A DNA stretch of 64,000 nt from Salinibacterium amurskyense (GCF_002797685.1 NZ_PGFH01000001.1:930001-994000), one strand, 5' to 3'; positions 27,295 to 35,586 are shown, numbered from the stretch's first letter. Notes: generated from the letters alone by a model not told the origin. Translations and numbers: made by a program.

Positions 27295-28407
27295 TTAGTG
27301 GCTGTTGGCGATCACGTAGTCGATCGATGAGGCCAACTTGCGTACGTCATCCGGTTCGATCGCAACGAAGGTTGCCACGCGCAGCTGGTTGCGACCGAGC
27401 TTGCGGTACGGGTCGGTGTCGACGACTCCGTTGGCCCGCAACGTCTTAGCGATTGCGGAGGCATCGATGGCGTCGTCGAAGTCGACCGTGACAACAACCT
27501 GCGAGCGGTGCTCCGGGTTGCTGACGAACGGTGTCGCGACGTCGCTGGCGGCAGCCCAGTCGTAGAGCACCGACGACGATTCGCGTGTGCGAGCATCCGC
27601 CCAAGCGAGCCCGCCATTGCCGTTGATCCAGTCGATCTGGTTCTCGAGCAGCAGCAGCGTGCTGAGCGCGGGAGTGTTGAGGGTCTGGTTGAGGCGCGAG
27701 TTATCGATTGCGTTCTTGAGCGACAGGAACTCGGGAATGTAGCGGCCCGACGCGGCGATGCGCTCGACGCGCTCGATGGCGGCGGGGGAGAAGAGGGCGA
27801 ACCAGAGGCCACCGTCTGACGCGAAGTTCTTTTGCGGGGCGAAGTAGTAGACGTCGGCCTGGTTGGCATCGAACTGGATGCCGCCGGCTGCGCTCGTCGC
27901 GTCAACAACCGTCAGAACGTTCGAGTCGTCGAAGCGGCGAACCGGAGCCATCACGCCGGTGGAGGTCTCGTTGTGTGGGTACGCAAACACGTCGGCACCG
28001 TTGATGTCATCGAGTTCAGCGAACGACCCGCCCGGGGCGGAAACTACGTGAGGCGATTCGAGGTGAGGTGCTGCGGCCGCTTTCGCGAACTTGGAACCGA
28101 ACTCTCCGAAGGAAAGGTGGGCGCTGCGGCGCTCGATCAGGGCGAAGGCTGCGGCATCCCAGAACGCCGTTGAACCGCCATTGCCCATGACAACTTCATA
28201 GCCTTCGGGAATCTGGAAAAGCTCGCCGAGGCCTGTACGTACGCGGCCTACGAGGTCGCGAATGGGTGCCTGACGGTGAGACGTGCCGAGGATGGTGCGC
28301 GAGGCGGACACCAAGTGTTCGACCTGTTCGGGGCGCACTTTGGAAGGTCCGCATCCGAATCGTCCGTCGGCGGGAAGGAGGTCGCTGGGAATCGTCAGGC
28401 TAGCCAT
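27295..28407 (-). CDS. serC: phosphoserine transaminase
   Basis: A 370-residue class V PLP aminotransferase that makes phosphoserine from 3-phosphohydroxypyruvate and glutamate in serine synthesis. The PLP lysine is K193 in FAPQKNFASDGG; GNGGSTAFWDAA and YPHNETSTGV are the cofactor loops. The sequence is of the mycobacterial/actinobacterial SerC type (start LLPADGRFGCGPSKVR). The next gene on the same strand, DUF2530, follows nine bases after the stop. It is divergent from the IdeR-like gene with 40 bases between the starts. Confidence 0.93.
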   Translation of the reverse strand: MASLTIPSDLLPADGRFGCGPSKVRPEQVEHLVSASRTILGTSHRQAPIRDLVGRVRTGLGELFQIPEGYEVVMGNGGSTAFWDAAAFALIERRSAHLSFGEFGSKFAKAAAAPHLESPHVVSAPGGSFAELDDINGADVFAYPHNETSTGVMAPVRRFDDSNVLTVVDATSAAGGIQFDANQADVYYFAPQKNFASDGGLWFALFSPAAIERVERIAASGRYIPEFLSLKNAIDNSRLNQTLNTPALSTLLLLENQIDWINGNGGLAWADARTRESSSVLYDWAAASDVATPFVSNPEHRSQVVVTVDFDDAIDASAIAKTLRANGVVDTDPYRKLGRNQLRVATFVAIEPDDVRKLASSIDYVIANSH

Positions 28408-28447
28408 ACGTCCGATTCTATTGGCCAGTACGGGCTAGTCTTGTTTC

Positions 28448-29149
28448 ATGACCGATCTCGTTGACACCACCGAGATGTACCTGCGCACGATTCTTGACCT
28501 CGAAGAAGAGAACATCGTGCCCCTGCGGGCTCGCATCTCCGAACGTCTCGGCCACTCTGGGCCGACCGTTTCGCAAACTATCGGCCGCATGGAACGTGAC
28601 GGCCTTGTCGTCGTTGAAGGCGACCGCCACCTCGAATTTACTGAGGAGGGTCGCCGCCGTGCCACGCAAGTGATGCGCAAGCACCGCCTCGCCGAGCGAC
28701 TGCTCGCTGACGTTATTGGCCTCGACTGGGCGCTCGTTCACGACGAAGCCTGCCGCTGGGAACACGTCATGAGCGAGCAGGTAGAGCGCAAGCTCATCGA
28801 AATGCTCGATCACCCCACCGAGTCGCCCTACGGCAACCCGATCCCGGGACTCGAAGAGTTGGGTGGCACCGCTGCTCCCTCGTTCAGCGCGGGAATGGTG
28901 AACATTGTCGACCTCGTGGCGAATACCTCGGCTCCCGTAGTTGGCCTCATCCGCCGATTGGGCGAGCCCGTACAGTTCGAACCCGAACTGTTGCAGCAGC
29001 TCTTCAGCGCTGGTGTAATGCCAGGCAAAACGGCAACGTTCGCTGCCGCGGACTCCTATGTAGCCGTTACCGTTGAAGGTTTCGGCGAAGGTCTCGAACT
29101 GCCCAACGAGGTAGCCGTGCACATTTTCGTCGAGAAGCCCACGGCGTAG
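28448..29149 (+). CDS. ideR: iron-dependent repressor, DtxR/IdeR family
   Basis: A 233-residue metalloregulator. An N-terminal winged helix (LGHSGPTVSQTIGRMERDGL), a dimerisation/metal domain and a C-terminal SH3-like domain (~150-230) are present. The metal ligands fall at the same numbers as in DtxR: M10, C102, E105, H106 for the primary site, and H79, E83, H98 for the ancillary site. The cysteine argues for Fe(II) sensing over the manganese-type MntR. It would repress iron uptake genes, plausibly including the HmuT-like gene at 14510-15616. Confidence 0.93.
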   Translation: MTDLVDTTEMYLRTILDLEEENIVPLRARISERLGHSGPTVSQTIGRMERDGLVVVEGDRHLEFTEEGRRRATQVMRKHRLAERLLADVIGLDWALVHDEACRWEHVMSEQVERKLIEMLDHPTESPYGNPIPGLEELGGTAAPSFSAGMVNIVDLVANTSAPVVGLIRRLGEPVQFEPELLQQLFSAGVMPGKTATFAAADSYVAVTVEGFGEGLELPNEVAVHIFVEKPTA

Positions 29150-29235
29150 TTCTCTGAATTCTCTGTTTACCGAGGCGTAACCGTCTCGTCATTCGATTCG
29201 GCGCGCCCGCGCGCGGTCTGCCCCAAAAATTGGGT

Positions 29236-29413
29236 TAGCCTGTAGCCCTTGGAGTTCACGAATGAACCGGAGAATCGCATGTTAGGTAGGTGCAGCATCC
29301 AAACCGTGGATGCGCGTGCCCACTTCGACATACGACACAGCAGTACTGTGCGCGGCAGTTTTCGCGCGCTGAATCACTAGGCATCGTCTTACGACGGTGC
29401 CTTTTTGTTTTTT
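29236..29413 (+). ncRNA. candidate structured RNA or leader with intrinsic terminator
   Basis: The 335-base gap between ideR and the HNH gene has no ORF with gene character. It contains a TAGCCT -10-like hexamer at 29236-29241. A GCATCC/GGATGC hairpin follows near 29294-29312, then a GCGCG/CGCGC hairpin near 29350-29368. It ends in a strong terminator at 29379-29413. That is consistent with a short RNA of about 165 bases starting near 29248, or an attenuated leader for the HNH gene. I do not recognise a known RNA family. Confidence 0.45.
29379..29413 (+). terminator. intrinsic terminator
   Basis: AGGCATCGTC (29379-29388) pairs with GACGGTGCCT (29393-29402) around TTAC with one G-U pair, directly followed by TTTTGTTTTTT. 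It is one of the few textbook rho-independent terminators in the window. It lies 72 bases before the HNH start, too far from ideR (230 bases) to be its obvious terminator. Confidence 0.9.
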
Positions 29414-29484
29414 GCCTCCCATTCGCTGAGCCTCAGGGAAGTCGATTGCCTGCAAGCCGTGCAGGCGCTTTCGAGAGGATGACA

Positions 29485-29982
29485 ATGCGCACTTTGGTCC
29501 TGAACGCCGGCTATGAGCCGCTAGCGGTCGTGTCTTTCAAGCGAGCGATTGTGCTCGTAATGAATCAGAAAGCGACGATTGTCGCGGCCGATTCGGAACA
29601 TCCCGTCTGGGGTTCCACCGGATCGTGGGAGAGACCGTCGGTCATCATCCTGCGAAATTACGTGCGCATTCCGTCGACGAGACGGTTGCCGGTTTCCCGC
29701 CGTGGAGTTCTTCGGCGCGATGGTCACCGCTGCGGGTATTGCGGTGGTTCCGCGAACACGATCGACCACGTCATGCCGCGTTCGCGCGGGGGCGAGGATT
29801 CGTGGGAAAACCTGGTGGCGTGCTGCCTTCGCTGCAACAACATCAAGAGCAATCGCACCCCCGCCGAGATGAAGTGGCGACTGCTGATTAAGCCCCGCCC
29901 GCCGCACACGAGCGCGTGGCTTGTGAGGGGTATTGAAAGGGCGCTCCCAGATTGGGAAGAATATTTGGCTCCGGCCGCGTAA
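29485..29982 (+). CDS. HNH endonuclease family protein
   Basis: A 165-residue protein with a C-terminal HNH nuclease domain. A zinc-binding CGYC/CLRC pair brackets the motif IDHVMPRSRGGEDSWENLV and the asparagine of CNNIKSN. The N-terminal part (MRTLVLNAGYEPLAVVSFKRA) is typical of a small conserved actinobacterial HNH family of unknown role. The ATG at 29485 has GAGAGG at six bases; an ATG two codons earlier is too close. No RuvC or IscB-like domain is present, so it is not an RNA-guided nuclease of that kind. Confidence 0.88.
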   Translation: MRTLVLNAGYEPLAVVSFKRAIVLVMNQKATIVAADSEHPVWGSTGSWERPSVIILRNYVRIPSTRRLPVSRRGVLRRDGHRCGYCGGSANTIDHVMPRSRGGEDSWENLVACCLRCNNIKSNRTPAEMKWRLLIKPRPPHTSAWLVRGIERALPDWEEYLAPAA

Positions 29983-30073
29983 CTGTTATGCTGTTGTGAT
30001 TATTCCCGTCGTTCGAGGTTTACCCTAGTTCTGCTTCGAATGAGCCCCGTTTTAAGGTTCCCGATTGTCACGT

Positions 30074-31090
30074 ATGTCGTCTGGTAGCACGGATGATTTT
30101 GGTGCGCCCTCGGTAGAGCCCGCCACGGACGCTCCGGTTTACCTCTCGCGCCGCGAAGCGCGCGCTGCCCGCGAGGCTGCCGCTGTGGGCAAGACCGTTA
30201 CTGCGGCCGCTCCCGCTGTGGTGCCCGAAGTTGTTGTGACCTCCGAGATCGCTGTTCCGCAGATTCCGACTGCGCCGGTGGCCGTCGCTCACGAGGCTGC
30301 CCCTGTTTTGTACGCGCCCACGGCATCCGCGAGTAGTGCGTCGCCGCGCGCTCGCACAGCTCCGAAAGTCAAGGCCAAGCGTGTTCGCAAGAGCCCGCTG
30401 CGTGCTGTTGCCTCGATGGCTGTCATCGGCGGCCTTTTCGCCGTCGCTGGCCTGCCGGCGTATAGCGCGACGGGGCTGGTTTCCGATGAAGGGATGATGG
30501 TCTCCGCGGCTTCGGTAGCGGATGCCGCACCGGCAAGCGTGCAGTCCGTGACAGTGAGTTCAGAGCTCGCCCTTCCTGAGCTCGAGCGCGATCAGTTCTC
30601 CGCAACGTCTCCCGAAGATTTGGAGCAAATCCGCCAGCAGGCAGCAGTTGCTTCGGCAAACGCGCTGTATGCCGCATCGGGTGCACAGGCTTTGGGCGAT
30701 GACTACCCGTGGCCGACTGCCGGCGACACGCTGTCGCCCCTCAACTATTACTACCGCCAGTGCACCGACTTCGTGGCATGGCGTCTGAACCGCGATGTCG
30801 GTTCGTTTTCAGCACCTTTCCGTTGGGCTTGGGCTGACCTCACTCCTAACGGCGGCGACGCCTACCAGTGGAAGTCGGCTTGGGAGGCACACGGTTGGAC
30901 CGTGAGCGCCACTCCCGTAGTCGGTTCGGTTGCATGGTTCGGTTGGGACAACCACGTGTCGTACGTGAAGCAAGTCAATGCCGACGGCTCGGTACTGATC
31001 GAGGAATACAACTACGTTTATCGCGCGTACGGTCAGCGCACGCTGCAAGCTAGCGAAGTTGAAGCGTTCCTTTACCCGCCAGGACAGTAG
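30074..31090 (+). CDS. CHAP-domain cell-wall amidase-like protein
   Basis: A 338-residue protein. A disordered Ala/Val-rich cytoplasmic region covers about 1-100, then a basic stretch (KAKRVRKSPLR) and one transmembrane or signal-anchor helix at ~112-130. A C-terminal CHAP domain follows, with the catalytic cysteine in YRQCTDFVAW and the histidine in WDNHVSYV. CHAP enzymes cleave peptidoglycan cross-bridges or amide bonds. The ATG at 30074 is used; a TTG at 30065 opens the frame. The 91-base upstream gap shows no long riboswitch-like structure. Confidence 0.85.
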   Translation: MSSGSTDDFGAPSVEPATDAPVYLSRREARAAREAAAVGKTVTAAAPAVVPEVVVTSEIAVPQIPTAPVAVAHEAAPVLYAPTASASSASPRARTAPKVKAKRVRKSPLRAVASMAVIGGLFAVAGLPAYSATGLVSDEGMMVSAASVADAAPASVQSVTVSSELALPELERDQFSATSPEDLEQIRQQAAVASANALYAASGAQALGDDYPWPTAGDTLSPLNYYYRQCTDFVAWRLNRDVGSFSAPFRWAWADLTPNGGDAYQWKSAWEAHGWTVSATPVVGSVAWFGWDNHVSYVKQVNADGSVLIEEYNYVYRAYGQRTLQASEVEAFLYPPGQ

Positions 31091-31157
31091 CTGTTTGGTT
31101 CGACAGCGCGCCTGCGGGTGTGACATCAGCGAGATCAACTTCGTGGAGTAATCCAGC

Positions 31158-31556
31158 ATGACCGACGACGAACTCATCACTACCTTCGAAGACGACACGA
31201 TTGCGCCTGCCGCGTTCTCCCATGAACGACACGTACGTGTGGCGTGGCTGCTGGCACGCAAATACGGTGAAGCCGATGGCTTCGCGCGTCTCGTCGTCGG
31301 CATCACAAGTATGGCGGTGCGCGCCGGCAAGCCGGATGCTTTCCACCTCACGATGACCCGCGCGTGGTTTGATCTCATTGCGCTCGTTGACGATGTGGAT
31401 GCCGCGCCAGAGCTGCTCGATAAGTCGATCATCAAGCGCTTCTACTCGCCCGAGCGCATCGCTGCGGGCCGCGCGCAATGGCTCGAGCCTGATCTGAACC
31501 CCCTGCAGTTTCCGCTTCCGGCGGCTGCTGAGGTTGCGGCTGCGCCGACCTCTTAG
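31158..31556 (+). CDS. conserved hypothetical protein
   Basis: A 132-residue soluble protein of a recurring but unnamed family. Recognisable phrases are FSHERHVRVAWLLARKYGE near the N-terminus, the mid-region FHLTMTRAWFDLI, and the end region LLDKSIIKRFYSPERIAAGR. Conserved histidines and a tryptophan suggest a binding or enzymatic role, but none is known to me. It starts 67 bases after the CHAP gene and stands alone before tRNA-Arg. Confidence 0.7.
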   Translation: MTDDELITTFEDDTIAPAAFSHERHVRVAWLLARKYGEADGFARLVVGITSMAVRAGKPDAFHLTMTRAWFDLIALVDDVDAAPELLDKSIIKRFYSPERIAAGRAQWLEPDLNPLQFPLPAAAEVAAAPTS

Positions 31557-31614
31557 CATGCCGGCGATCGGCTGAGGATGCTCAGCGTGGGTCTCGACTA
31601 CACTCGAACCGCTG

Positions 31615-31689
31615 GCCTCTGTAGCTCAACGGAAGAGCAACTCCGTCCTAAGGAGCAGGTTGGGGGTTCGAATCCCTCCAGGGGCACCA
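31615..31689 (+). tRNA. tRNA-Arg (anticodon CCT)
   Basis: The acceptor stem GCCTCTG pairs with CAGGGGC with one G-U. The anticodon stem CTCC/GGAG encloses GTCCTAA giving CCT. The T arm is GGGGG-TTCGAAT-CCCTC, and the 3' CCA is encoded. It reads AGG arginine codons. Confidence 0.95.
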
Positions 31690-31804
31690 AGACGATTGAG
31701 CGCCTTCGCATTCAGGTCACGCTCACGAACGACCAGCACCATAGAAGACTCGGGCGAATCGGAGAGCACTGTTTCGCCGTCCCTGAATCGAGAGGATGAG
31801 TTGC

Positions 31805-32311
31805 ATGTGGTTCGATTCGTGGCCTGACTTGGTGCGCATTGCGGTGGTCGGCGCAGCCGGTTACGCAACGCTCCTTATCGTGTTGCGAATATCTGGCAAG
31901 CGCACGCTGGCGCAACTGAATGTCTTTGACTTCGTCGTGACCGTTGCGCTCGGATCGATTTTCGCCACTCTGTTGCTCAATACCGATGTTTCTTGGTCGG
32001 AAGGTCTTGTAGCGTTCGCGGTGATCGCAGCGCTGCAATTCATCGTGGCCGGGGTGACCGCTCGCTGGCCTGCCGCTCGAAAGATCGTGACATCCAGTCC
32101 GATCCTGCTCTTGAGTGACGGCGTAATGCGGCACGATGCGCTGAAGCGCAGCCGCCTGACTAAGTCTGAGGTTCGCCAAGCAATCCGTGGGAGTGGGGCA
32201 GGGGGAGTCGCGGATATCAAATGCGTCGTTCTCGAAACCAACGGAAAGCTCAGCGTCATTCCGGTCGACAAGTACGGTGATGGTTCCGCGCTCGTCGACA
32301 TCGAACTGTGA
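31805..32311 (+). CDS. DUF421 membrane protein (YetF-like)
   Basis: A 168-residue protein with three N-terminal hydrophobic helices (about 9-28, 39-59, 64-82) followed by a cytoplasmic DUF421 domain (GKRTLAQLNVFDFVVTVALGS, then SEVRQAIRGSG and LETNGKLSVIP). Members such as YetF are implicated in spore or envelope functions, but the general role is unclear. The ATG at 31805 has GAGAGG nine bases upstream; an ATG at 31796 abuts it. It precedes the GlpP gene. Confidence 0.85.
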   Translation: MWFDSWPDLVRIAVVGAAGYATLLIVLRISGKRTLAQLNVFDFVVTVALGSIFATLLLNTDVSWSEGLVAFAVIAALQFIVAGVTARWPAARKIVTSSPILLLSDGVMRHDALKRSRLTKSEVRQAIRGSGAGGVADIKCVVLETNGKLSVIPVDKYGDGSALVDIEL

Positions 32312-32384
32312 CCGGTACTCAGCGTTTGCCGTTTACCTGAGCGTTACCGCTGCGCCAACTGCGGTGGTTAACGTAAACATCAAC

Positions 32385-32987
32385 ATGAGCGAGTTGAGAT
32401 GGCGTGGCACAGCGACGGGGGAGTTTCCTCTCATCGCCTCTGTGCAAGAACACGGCATGCTCAACGATGCACTCGAGAGCGACGTTGCGCGTATCAACTT
32501 GCTGGTCGGAGACATCAACTCTCTCGCCGGCATGGTGGCGCGCATCCACGACGCGGGTAAGACAGCGCATGTGCACCTCGAACTCGTTGGAGGCATCAGC
32601 CGCGACGGTGCCGCGGTGCAATTTCTCGCAGAACACGTCGGCGTCGACGGAGTGATCACCACCAAGAGCGCAGCGGTTGCTGCCGCTCGAAAACTCGGCA
32701 TCGCGTCGGTGCAGCGCTTCTTCGCGGTCGACACCCACGCTGTCGAGAATGCGATGCGTCAAGTGCACGCCAGCCGCCCCACCGAGGTCGAAGTGATGCC
32801 TGGGCTGATGCCGCGAGTGATCCGTGACCTCCGAGCCAGCATCCAGCAGCCCCTCATCGTTGGCGGGCTCATCCGTAATCCTGACGAAATCGATGCCGTG
32901 CTCGATTGCGGCGCCGACTACGTATCTACCGGAAACCCCGCACTGTGGCGGCGTCGACGGTCACGAATTCATACCCGCGTCGCCTAA
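32385..32987 (+). CDS. glpP: glycerol-3-phosphate-responsive antiterminator, GlpP-like
   Basis: A 200-residue protein of the G3P_antiterm family, a TIM-barrel RNA-binding regulator. Matching segments are the N-terminal PLIASVQEHGMLNDAL, then VHLELVGGISRDGAAVQFL, GVDGVITTKSA, and the phosphate-binding end PLIVGGLIRNPDEI and GADYVSTGNPALW. In Bacillus subtilis GlpP with glycerol-3-phosphate lets polymerase pass leader terminators of glpD, glpFK and glpTQ. Here the next 200 bases contain a leader terminator before GDPD genes, the same logic. The start is taken at the ATG 32385; a GTG at 32364 is possible. Confidence 0.9.
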   Translation: MSELRWRGTATGEFPLIASVQEHGMLNDALESDVARINLLVGDINSLAGMVARIHDAGKTAHVHLELVGGISRDGAAVQFLAEHVGVDGVITTKSAAVAAARKLGIASVQRFFAVDTHAVENAMRQVHASRPTEVEVMPGLMPRVIRDLRASIQQPLIVGGLIRNPDEIDAVLDCGADYVSTGNPALWRRRRSRIHTRVA

Positions 32988-33082
32988 CCTCGACGCTTCG
33001 CGAGGCAGCACACCGCCTCACCAGAACGACCCGCAGCATCCATAACTGAACACATCCCCCAGGGCAGAGTCACTAGAGAGCA

Positions 33083-33159
33083 CCCGGAGGGTCAGCACTA
33101 TCAACGCGCACGGCACCGCCGTGTGGTGCGTTGGCGGTGCTGACTCCCCGGGTTTTTTT
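33083..33159 (+). terminator. leader terminator before the GDPD/Ugp operon, likely GlpP target
   Basis: A long hairpin pairs 33083-33098 with 33137-33152 (one mismatch, one G-U). The loop holds a nested CACGGC/GCCGTG hairpin and a CAACGC/GCGTTG pair. Seven T residues follow at 33153-33159, and the GDPD start codon is 30 bases further. A competing GAGTCA at 33067-33072 could pair with TGACTC at 33141-33146. With GlpP encoded directly upstream, this is a candidate antitermination site. The region 32988-33082 otherwise shows only a possible promoter. Confidence 0.85.
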
Positions 33160-33188
33160 ATGCCCCGAACCACACGAAAGAAGCACCC

Positions 33189-33980
33189 ATGACCGCGTCA
33201 CCCCTCATCCTCGGCCACCGAGGAGCCATGGCTTACGCCCCAGAGAACACCCTCGAAGCCTTCGAACTGGGTGCCGATCAGGGCGCGGACGGCATGGAGA
33301 TCGACATTCACGCCACGAAGGACGGCGTGATCGTTGCCATTCACGATGACACCATCGACCGCACGTCGAACGGCACCGGCCGCGTCTCGGAACTCACCTT
33401 CGCTGAACTGCGCCGCTTGGATTTCGGAACCGGTAACGCGGGCGACTACGCGGGGGCTCTCATCCCGACCCTTGATGAGATCTTCGATCTCGTCGAACGC
33501 CGAAGCCTCGTGCTGAACATCGAAGTCAAAGACATCTACCGCCACGATGCCACGTACGGCGAGCTCGCTCGTCGGGCCGCTGACGAGGTCCTGCGTCGCG
33601 GCCTTAACGAGCAAGTTTTCTTTTCATCGTTCAACCACACATCGATGGCCCAGCTCAAGATCAGCCACCCCGACGTGCGCACCGGGCTACTGCACATGAT
33701 GTCGTTGCACGAAATTGGCCACTATGCCGCGACGACCCAGGCGGATGCCATCCACCCGGCCCAGCTCGCGGTCACGCCAGAAACGATGGAGCAAGCGCGC
33801 GCGGCGAATCTTCGCGTGAATGCGTGGACGATGCCAGCCCCGTTCTCGAGCCTGAGCGAAACGGAACAGATCGAGCAACTGATTGCTGCGGGCGTCGACT
33901 CGATCATCACCAACATCCCCGATGTTGCGGTGGCCCAGCGTGCGGCAGCGGCCGCCCTGAGCGCGGGGGTGCTCGTATGA
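33189..33980 (+). CDS. glycerophosphodiester phosphodiesterase 1
   Basis: A 263-residue cytoplasmic GDPD that hydrolyses glycerophosphodiesters to sn-glycerol-3-phosphate and an alcohol. The catalytic set is complete: H10 and R11 in GHRGA, E37 and D39 in MEIDIH, H52 in AIHDD, and the later ENT, K of NIEVKD and NAWTM motifs. There is no signal peptide. It is the first gene after the leader terminator. Its TGA overlaps the next start (ATGA). Regulation through GlpP would let the product, glycerol-3-phosphate, induce the operon. Confidence 0.92.
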   Translation: MTASPLILGHRGAMAYAPENTLEAFELGADQGADGMEIDIHATKDGVIVAIHDDTIDRTSNGTGRVSELTFAELRRLDFGTGNAGDYAGALIPTLDEIFDLVERRSLVLNIEVKDIYRHDATYGELARRAADEVLRRGLNEQVFFSSFNHTSMAQLKISHPDVRTGLLHMMSLHEIGHYAATTQADAIHPAQLAVTPETMEQARAANLRVNAWTMPAPFSSLSETEQIEQLIAAGVDSIITNIPDVAVAQRAAAAALSAGVLV

Positions 33981-34771
33981 CGCTCGTTTTTGCTCGACGC
34001 GGGGCGGCCGACGTCGCTCCGGAGAATTCACTGGTCGCGATTGAGCATGCGCTGCGCGACGGAGTGGATGGAATCGAGGTCGAGGCGCGGCTATCGCGCG
34101 ACGCTGAGCTAGTCGTCATTCGTGACGCGAGCGTTTCCGTCTCATCTGTAGCCCATGATGGCGCTGCGAAAGCTAACGACGGGGCCGTCGAACAGCGTGT
34201 GCTCGTTGAGCAACTCACCCTCGCCGAGCTCAAAACCGTCGACATCGGCGGCCGCCACGACGGGTGCGGCGGTACACGCATTCCCACTCTGGCAGAGGTG
34301 TTCGATCTGCTCGCTGGCTCCGACGCGCACCTTGTCGTCGATATCAAGGAAGACCCGCAGCACCGGGAGGGCGCGAGTCCTGCAGCAATCGCGGTTGCCG
34401 AGCTAGTACGAAAACGGGACCTGCACGATCGTGTGACTCTGACATCCACCAATCACATTTCGATGGCCGCGATTTCTGTGGCGCATCCGAAACTGCAGGT
34501 GGGGCTTCGTCACTTGGTGGTGATGGAGGAGTCCGCACAGTACGCGGCGGAGTTGGGCGCCGGCTCGCTTCACCCGGTGTCGGTCGGTGCTGCCGTCGGT
34601 GATGTGAACGATGAGGAGCGCTCTGTCATGGTGTGCGCGTCCACTCTGGTCGCTGCATTCTGGCCCGTCTCCGAAGAAGATCAGCTCGACCAACTCTTCG
34701 AGCTGGGCGTTGACGCGGTAGTGACCGACTCCTACCAGAGTGCCCTCACACGCCGGGGAGCATCCGCATGA
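33977..34771 (+). CDS. GDPD-family pseudoenzyme
   Basis: A 264-residue GDPD-fold protein aligned end to end with its two neighbours, but with the active site lost. The HRG histidine is Arg (R7 in ARRGA), the E-x-D pair is E-x-E (E34, E36), and the HD histidine is Arg (R49-D50). The NAWT segment is also changed (VCASTL). PEN, LAELK and RIPTLAEVFDLL are kept. The frame is open with good codon use and ATGA overlaps on both sides, so it is a maintained gene, not decay. It could be a regulatory subunit or a sensor of the substrate. Confidence 0.85.
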   Translation: MTLVFARRGAADVAPENSLVAIEHALRDGVDGIEVEARLSRDAELVVIRDASVSVSSVAHDGAAKANDGAVEQRVLVEQLTLAELKTVDIGGRHDGCGGTRIPTLAEVFDLLAGSDAHLVVDIKEDPQHREGASPAAIAVAELVRKRDLHDRVTLTSTNHISMAAISVAHPKLQVGLRHLVVMEESAQYAAELGAGSLHPVSVGAAVGDVNDEERSVMVCASTLVAAFWPVSEEDQLDQLFELGVDAVVTDSYQSALTRRGASA

Positions 34772-35586
34772 GTTCCACAGCATCCACGAACGGCGAGCAA
34801 GCGACTATCGACAGTCGCATCATTGCCCACCGAGGTGCGAGCCACTACGCACCAGAGAACACCCTTGCTGCCTTCGAACTCGCGGTCGACATGGGGGCAA
34901 CAAAAATTGAACTGGATGTCGACGTCACTCGTGATGGTCAGCTGATAGTGATGCACGACTCTCGTGTCGATCGCACCACCAACGGCATGGGTCGAGTGCG
35001 CGATTACACCCTGGCCGAGCTTCGCGAACTCACCGCGGACCGGGGTTGGGAGGGGCAGTTCGCCCGTTCGGAGATTCGAGTACCTACTCTCGCCGAAGTA
35101 CTTGAATTCGCCGGCGCACGAGACCTGTGGGTGAATATCGAAACTAAAGATTTCACCAACTCGTGGGGCACGGTCAATGACCTCGTTGCCGCGGAAGTCG
35201 CGGCATGTGATCGTGTTGAGTCGACTCTTGTCTCGTCGATCAATCACCGCGCCGTGGCAGGGTTCGCCCGCTCCTACCCGCAGTTCAGCACCGCGATTGC
35301 GTTCATCGAAACATTCGCTGACCTGCCCGGCTATGCCCGCCGGTGCGGAGCGAACGTGCTGCATCCGCACTTCTCACTGATCAACGAGCAATTCGTCGCC
35401 GAAGCACGCGAGCACGGCTTGGGCATCAACGCCTGGACCATCGACGATGACGCCGCGGCCGACCACATTCTTGAGTTCGACATCGACGGGCTGATGTCGA
35501 ACCGCCCCGACGTCGGCACCGCACTGAACCGCACCAACCAGCATCCATCCCACCGCTCATCTCACGTCACGGAGGCACACGCATGA
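34768..35586 (+). CDS. glycerophosphodiester phosphodiesterase 2
   Basis: A 272-residue GDPD with intact catalytic residues: H21 in AHRGA, E48 and D50 in IELDVD, H63 in VMHDSR, and NIETKD and NAWTID further on. An N-terminal polar tail of about 15 residues and a His-rich C-terminal tail are variable. It overlaps both neighbours by ATGA, so it is translated in one coupled chain with the pseudoenzyme and the transporter ATPase. Two active copies may serve different head groups; that is a guess. Confidence 0.92.
   Translation: MSSTASTNGEQATIDSRIIAHRGASHYAPENTLAAFELAVDMGATKIELDVDVTRDGQLIVMHDSRVDRTTNGMGRVRDYTLAELRELTADRGWEGQFARSEIRVPTLAEVLEFAGARDLWVNIETKDFTNSWGTVNDLVAAEVAACDRVESTLVSSINHRAVAGFARSYPQFSTAIAFIETFADLPGYARRCGANVLHPHFSLINEQFVAEAREHGLGINAWTIDDDAAADHILEFDIDGLMSNRPDVGTALNRTNQHPSHRSSHVTEAHA

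Noticed and set aside
29236-29982. RNA plus HNH gene considered as an IscB/HEARO-type RNA-guided nuclease
   Set aside because: The HNH protein has only 165 residues with no RuvC or bridge-helix region, and its N-terminus is that of an ordinary actinobacterial HNH family.
29983-30073. Riboswitch (c-di-AMP type) before the CHAP gene
   Set aside because: Such riboswitches regulate wall hydrolases, but the gap is only 91 bases and no matching fold is visible.
33977-34771. Middle GDPD called as a pseudogene
   Set aside because: Catalytic residues are lost, but the frame is full length with overlaps on both sides and no stop or shift, so it is kept as a CDS for a pseudoenzyme.
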